64,000 bases of DNA, taken from NCBI GenBank assembly GCA_964528845.1, contig CAZGVE010000009.1, positions 33,799 through 97,798 on the forward strand. The letters run 5' to 3'. A program made the position numbers and the translations under genes. This DNA is from FEN-1191 sp964528845. Lineage in GTDB: Bacteria > Pseudomonadota > Gammaproteobacteria > Steroidobacterales > Steroidobacteraceae. Positions 60,302-64,000 of this stretch are shown piece after piece. The notes beneath the pieces are model-generated. The model worked only from the letters and a program-made list of their open reading frames with translations, ran no database searches and was not told where the DNA came from. Position 1 is the stretch's first letter. Each line of letters begins with the position of its first letter.

Positions 60302-62422
60302 TCAGCGGTAGGTGGCGCGGAACATCAGCAGAAAAGTCTGTCCCGGGTCCGGCTCGAAATAGCGCGTGTTGCTCTCATTCACGATCACCGAATCGACAAT
60401 GCGCGCATTGCCGAGATTGTCGATCCGAGCGAATTCCCGAAAGCTCCAGGCGCCGCAGTCCTGCTCCAGTCCCGCCTCGAGGTTCGCGACCCAGAAGCCG
60501 TTGGCCGACTGCGTGTTCAGGTCGTTGGCATAGATCTGCGCGCGACCGATCGCCTCGAGCGTGGTCGAGAAGCCCCACTTCATCGACCGCCACGTGAGCG
60601 AGGAGTACAGGTCGTTCTCCGGGACCGCCGGCAGGCGGCTGCCCGAAGCAACCACCTGCGGCACGCAAGGCAGCGTGATACAGGTCGAGTACGGCTGCGC
60701 CACCTGCGCGCGGATCCAGGTATAGCTGAGCCGCGCATCGAAGCCGGCGCCGAGTGTGGCGCTCGCGCCGAGTTCGGCGCCGCGCCGCTGCGTCGCTCCG
60801 ATGTTCTGGTACACCGAGCGGCCGCCGCTGTTTTGCAGCACGGCGAGCTCATCGTGGGTGCGGATGTAGAACGCGCTCGCATCGAAGCTCAGGCGGGTGC
60901 CTGCGCTCTTGATTCCGACTTCGTAGTCATCACTGCGGGCCGGCTGCAGCGCGAAATTCAGTCCCGGCGGATTGCCGTTGACCGAGCGATAGGCCAGGTC
61001 ATTGAGCGTCGGTGTCTCGAATCCGCGCCCGTAGGATCCGTACACGGACAGCTGCGGCGTGATACGGAAGGTCACACCGGCAACCGGGTTGGTCGCCTGA
61101 TAGCTCACGCCGGTCTCGGGAAACACGCCGCTGGCGGCCAGGAAATCATTGGAACTCACGTTCACCAGGCTGTGCCGCAACCCCGCGAGCACTCGCCAGT
61201 GCGCGTCCGGATCCCATTGCGCCTGCAGGTATTCATCGAGATCGAATACATAATTGCGCTGATCGCGCCGCAGCGCGCCCTGTACTCCGAGAGTCGATCC
61301 GATGAAGTTCAGGAATCCCTGGCGCGCCTCGCTCAGGTGATCGTAGCTGATGCCGCCGGTGACACGCACAGTCGTGCCTCCAGGCGTCCACTGACCAGAC
61401 ACGTGCGTGTCCGTGCCCCAGTAGCCGCGATCCAGTCCGATCACGCCTCCCGGGCTGGTCGGCGTGGCCTCTGCGGACACCAGGATCGCCTGGAACTGCG
61501 TGGTCGAGCGATGACCCGCATAGAGCGTCTGGGTCAGATCCAGTCCCGCGGCCAGCGATCGCTCATACACCGCGCCGCCCTGCTCCTGGTTCAGTGATTT
61601 GCGCGTGTTGTAGAGCACGGCATTGGTGCCCGCCTGGCCCGGGTCCGCGGCCAGCTGCGCGCTCGTGAGACCGAGCGGATCCTGGATCTCCGGCGTTTGA
61701 ATCGCATTCGCGATCAGCGTCAAGGTACCGGCGCCGCCGAGGTCGAATCGCAGCCGGGCATTGAAGTTCTCCCGCTCGGCGGCACTGTGATCGCGATAGC
61801 CCTCGGTCCGGAAGTGCGCGGCGTCCACGACGTAATTGACGAGCGCGTTGCTGCCGGCGACCTTGAGCGCAACGCGCCGCGTATCCAGACTTCCCGCCTG
61901 CAGCGTCGCGTCGACTTGAGATCCCGGCGGACCGTCCTGCGTAAACAGAGCGATCACGCCCCCGGAGGAATTGCCGTAGAGGGCCGAGAACGGTCCGCGC
62001 ATGACTTCGATGTGTCCGGCCGATCCGAGGTCGAACTGCGAGAACTGCCCCTGCCCGTCTGGCATCGTGCCCGGAATGCCATCGGAGTACAGCCGCACGC
62101 CGCGCACCCCGAAGCTCGAGCGCGCACCGAACCCGCGTACCGAGAGCTGCAGATCCTGGGCATAGTTCTGCCGACTCTCGACCGACAGTCCCGGGACCTG
62201 GTCGAGGGATTCGGACAGGTTCACCTGCAGTTGCCCATCCTCGATGCGCCCCTGATCGATGCGATCGATCGCAACGGGCAGGTCCAGGCTGGATTGCGGC
62301 AGGCGCGTGGCCGTTACGACGATCGGGGCCAGTTCCCCGCCCTCGAGCGCGAGCGCCGGCAGCGCGGCAGATGCGCATGCGCCAAGCAGCCCGAGAGCGT
62401 ACCAGCCGGACCTGCGACCCAT
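60302..62422 (-). CDS. TonB-dependent receptor, PqqU (YncD)-like PQQ importer
   Basis: 706 residues (E. coli PqqU 700). A signal peptide (ending LPALAL) is followed by a TonB-box-like IVVTATR and a plug containing NLSESLDQVPGLSVESRQNYAQ, VRGFGARSSFGVRGVRLY, DGIPGTMPDGQGQ and RGPFSALYGNSSGGV; the barrel ends in a terminal aromatic-basic tail. Several of these runs, and the late SVIVNESNTRYFEPDPGQ, match E. coli YncD as I recall it. YncD/PqqU has been shown to import pyrroloquinoline quinone. It is the first gene of a three-gene operon with a YncE-like propeller and a four-helix protein. Confidence 0.87.
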   Translation of the reverse strand: MGRRSGWYALGLLGACASAALPALALEGGELAPIVVTATRLPQSSLDLPVAIDRIDQGRIEDGQLQVNLSESLDQVPGLSVESRQNYAQDLQLSVRGFGARSSFGVRGVRLYSDGIPGTMPDGQGQFSQFDLGSAGHIEVMRGPFSALYGNSSGGVIALFTQDGPPGSQVDATLQAGSLDTRRVALKVAGSNALVNYVVDAAHFRTEGYRDHSAAERENFNARLRFDLGGAGTLTLIANAIQTPEIQDPLGLTSAQLAADPGQAGTNAVLYNTRKSLNQEQGGAVYERSLAAGLDLTQTLYAGHRSTTQFQAILVSAEATPTSPGGVIGLDRGYWGTDTHVSGQWTPGGTTVRVTGGISYDHLSEARQGFLNFIGSTLGVQGALRRDQRNYVFDLDEYLQAQWDPDAHWRVLAGLRHSLVNVSSNDFLAASGVFPETGVSYQATNPVAGVTFRITPQLSVYGSYGRGFETPTLNDLAYRSVNGNPPGLNFALQPARSDDYEVGIKSAGTRLSFDASAFYIRTHDELAVLQNSGGRSVYQNIGATQRRGAELGASATLGAGFDARLSYTWIRAQVAQPYSTCITLPCVPQVVASGSRLPAVPENDLYSSLTWRSMKWGFSTTLEAIGRAQIYANDLNTQSANGFWVANLEAGLEQDCGAWSFREFARIDNLGNARIVDSVIVNESNTRYFEPDPGQTFLLMFRATYR

Positions 62423-62485
62423 GAGCGACCCCCGTCGAATGAGGGCGCAATCATAGCGGCAGGCGAGTGCCTGTCGCCATGCCCC

Positions 62486-64000
62486 TTACGCCGGTTTGGC
62501 CGCGGGCTTGTTCGCAGGCTTTGCCGGAGGCTGCATCAGCGCGGCGAGCTCCAGGCGCTCGGCGTGGTCCGGATCGTTGACAACCGCGGGGTGGGGGTTG
62601 AGCAGCATGGTCTGGCGGAGCCGCAGGTCATGCGCTGGCCAGTCCGGCAGGCCGGCGTGGTTGGGATTGCCGGTGCGCGCAAAGGCTGCCCAGGCCCCGC
62701 TGATCTGATCGGCCATCCCGGCAAGCTCCGCTCCCGCGCCGACCATCGGCCGCATGGCCACGAGATTGCGCATCACGAACGGTATCTCGAGGCAATGACA
62801 GGCCTTGAGACGGCCATTGAGTACGGGCGTGCGCCAGTTGAAGTAGTAGACGTAGACCGGGGCGCGCGCCTGCGCGATCTTGCGCTCGGTCTGGGTATGC
62901 ATGGCGCCGCGTATGAACAGGTCGGACTGCAGCATCTGCAGCACATCCAGTGGCGTCGCGCCCGGCCGCGGCTCGCGGATGGCGGCGATCAGCGCGTCGG
63001 CGCCGGTGCCGTCGGTGTGCAGCATCCCCTGCACCTGCGCGCGCAGCGTGGCTTCGTCGATCGGATCGAACGGTATGCCCGGGAAGAACGTGATTTCCGA
63101 TTCGTTGGTTCCGACCAGCAGCGGTACGTCCGCCGACAGGGCCGGCGCCACCGGATCGAACGGATGCGTGGGCAGCACGTGACCGTCCACCACCGGTCCG
63201 AGTGACAGCGCGGTGAACGCCGGCTGCGACTTGGGCGGTGCGAGCAGCGGTCCGGTGCCGAGCGCGGCGACGACCTCCGCCCTCATGCGCTCCATCGGCA
63301 CCTGCTGCAGCTCATCGACGCTCTTGAGGTTCAGCCGGGCCAGGAACATGTGCGCGAGCACGGTCGCATCCTCGGCGGTGTTCTGGCGCAGCGTCGAACC
63401 GCTCTCGATGATCGCGCGATGGAACAGCCCCTTCGCCGAAGGCATCGCGAGCAGCGTGCTGACCTTGCCGCCGCCGCCGGACTGTCCAAAGATCGTCACG
63501 TTGCCGGCATCGCCACCGAACTGCGCGATGTTCTCGCGTACCCATTGCAGTGCCGCGACGATGTCCTGCATGCCAAGATTGGCCGACTGTGCATACTTTG
63601 CGCCGCCGATCGCGGCAACGTGCAGGAAGCCGAAGGCATTGAGCCGATGGTTGACCGTGACCACGACGACATCCTCGTGGCGTGCGAGATTGGCACCATC
63701 GTAGGCGGCGAAGCCGCCCGAGCCCGTCACATAGGCCCCGCCATGCAGCCAGACCATGACCGGCCGCTTTGGCGCGCCGAACCCGGTGGTCCAGACGTTC
63801 AGCCGCAGGCAGTCCTCGCCTTCCGGTTCGCGGCGCTCGAGCGCCGGAAAGGTGATGAACATGATGTCCTGTCCGCCCTGCGGCGCGCGCTCGCCGAGCT
63901 CGAGCGCGTCCTGTACGCCGGTCCAGGGCAGCGGCTTGGCCGGCGGCAGAAAGCGCGCCGCGCCGGCCGTGGAGGCGCCGTAGCGGATGCCCTTGAACGC
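62486..64000 (-). CDS. Carboxylesterase type B, 5' end beyond window
   Basis: At least 505 residues visible; the N-terminus lies outside the window. An alpha/beta-hydrolase with FKGIRYG near the current edge, EDCLRLNVWTTGF, the oxyanion motif WLHGGAYVTGSGG, a nucleophile elbow GQSGG (usually GESAG), Glu in GTNESEITFF and His in KACHCLEIPFV. The last residues are Lys/Ala/Pro-rich. It lies 63 bp upstream of the PqqU-like gene, same strand. Substrate unknown. Confidence 0.86.
   Translation of the reverse strand, partial: AFKGIRYGASTAGAARFLPPAKPLPWTGVQDALELGERAPQGGQDIMFITFPALERREPEGEDCLRLNVWTTGFGAPKRPVMVWLHGGAYVTGSGGFAAYDGANLARHEDVVVVTVNHRLNAFGFLHVAAIGGAKYAQSANLGMQDIVAALQWVRENIAQFGGDAGNVTIFGQSGGGGKVSTLLAMPSAKGLFHRAIIESGSTLRQNTAEDATVLAHMFLARLNLKSVDELQQVPMERMRAEVVAALGTGPLLAPPKSQPAFTALSLGPVVDGHVLPTHPFDPVAPALSADVPLLVGTNESEITFFPGIPFDPIDEATLRAQVQGMLHTDGTGADALIAAIREPRPGATPLDVLQMLQSDLFIRGAMHTQTERKIAQARAPVYVYYFNWRTPVLNGRLKACHCLEIPFVMRNLVAMRPMVGAGAELAGMADQISGAWAAFARTGNPNHAGLPDWPAHDLRLRQTMLLNPHPAVVNDPDHAERLELAALMQPPAKPANKPAAKPA

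Noticed and set aside
1..64000. CRISPR arrays, prophage, insertion sequences and tRNA/rRNA genes
   Set aside because: None were seen: no regularly spaced repeats, transposase or phage structural motifs, or tRNA-like cloverleaf sequences were noticed. A tRNA could be missed by eye, so tRNAscan-SE would be decisive.

Overview
The window is a 64 kb, high-GC, densely coding scaffold fragment from a gammaproteobacterium. No rRNA, tRNA, 16S fragment or other lineage marker is present, so placement rests on gene order: pepA/lptF divergence followed by holC-valS, ppsA next to ppsR, hda-DUF2066-purM-purN-DUF3108, and dcd-mrp with metG and rnfB-nth nearby. GC content and gene style suggest the Steroidobacterales/Nevskiales/Xanthomonadales side of the class, but this is inference. 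Five runs of exactly 100 N (from 23964, 29097, 46472, 47768 and 58188) mark scaffold joins, so five loci are interrupted artificially. At one join the flanks share an exact 55-bp sequence; removing it restores an intact uracil-DNA glycosylase gene.

Layout. 1-6.9 kb: GTP cyclohydrolase I (cut by the window edge), an exported glutathione peroxidase-like protein, asparaginase, MscS channel, PEP synthase with its divergent regulator PpsR, rhodanese. 6.9-13.2 kb: a membrane-anchored winged-helix regulator divergent from a TonB-dependent receptor, then a monohaem cytochrome c and a Tat-exported PQQ-dependent dehydrogenase. This looks like an accessory locus for periplasmic oxidation. 13.2-14.8 kb: a response-regulator remnant, a small membrane protein and an anti-sigma-like protein. 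14.8-38.3 kb: housekeeping genes (lptFG, pepA, holC, valS, a MoxR-DUF58-transglutaminase set, an MFS carrier, prfC, rimI, uracil-DNA glycosylase, pssA, proS, a lytic transglycosylase, acyP, wrbA, hda, pgsA-like, DUF2066, purMN, DUF3108). 38.3-49.7 kb: dcd-mrp, then a HEAT-repeat Ser/Thr kinase with pilT and pilU, metG, a rhomboid protease, a lipoprotein, rnfB-nth and a MOSC protein.

49.7-54.9 kb: a phosphate-starvation locus, pstSCA (no pstB or phoU beside it), a ModE-type HTH protein and a porin. Sites resembling Pho boxes lie upstream of both pstS and the porin. 55.2-58.6 kb: a glycine-rich RRM protein, maleylacetate reductase, aldehyde dehydrogenase and a SnoaL-like protein. 58.8-62.4 kb: a tight three-gene set on the minus strand of a PqqU/YncD-type TonB receptor, a YncE-type beta-propeller and a four-helix membrane protein. 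62.5 kb to the end: a type-B carboxylesterase running off the window.

The genes suggest a cell that oxidises substrates in the periplasm with PQQ enzymes and may take up PQQ rather than, or as well as, make it: a PQQ dehydrogenase and a PqqU-like receptor are both present, while no pqqABCDE genes are in the window. The three most interesting candidates are the PqqU-YncE-4TM operon, the HEAT-kinase/PilT/PilU cluster, and the one-component membrane regulator/TonB receptor pair with a repeat-rich intergenic operator.
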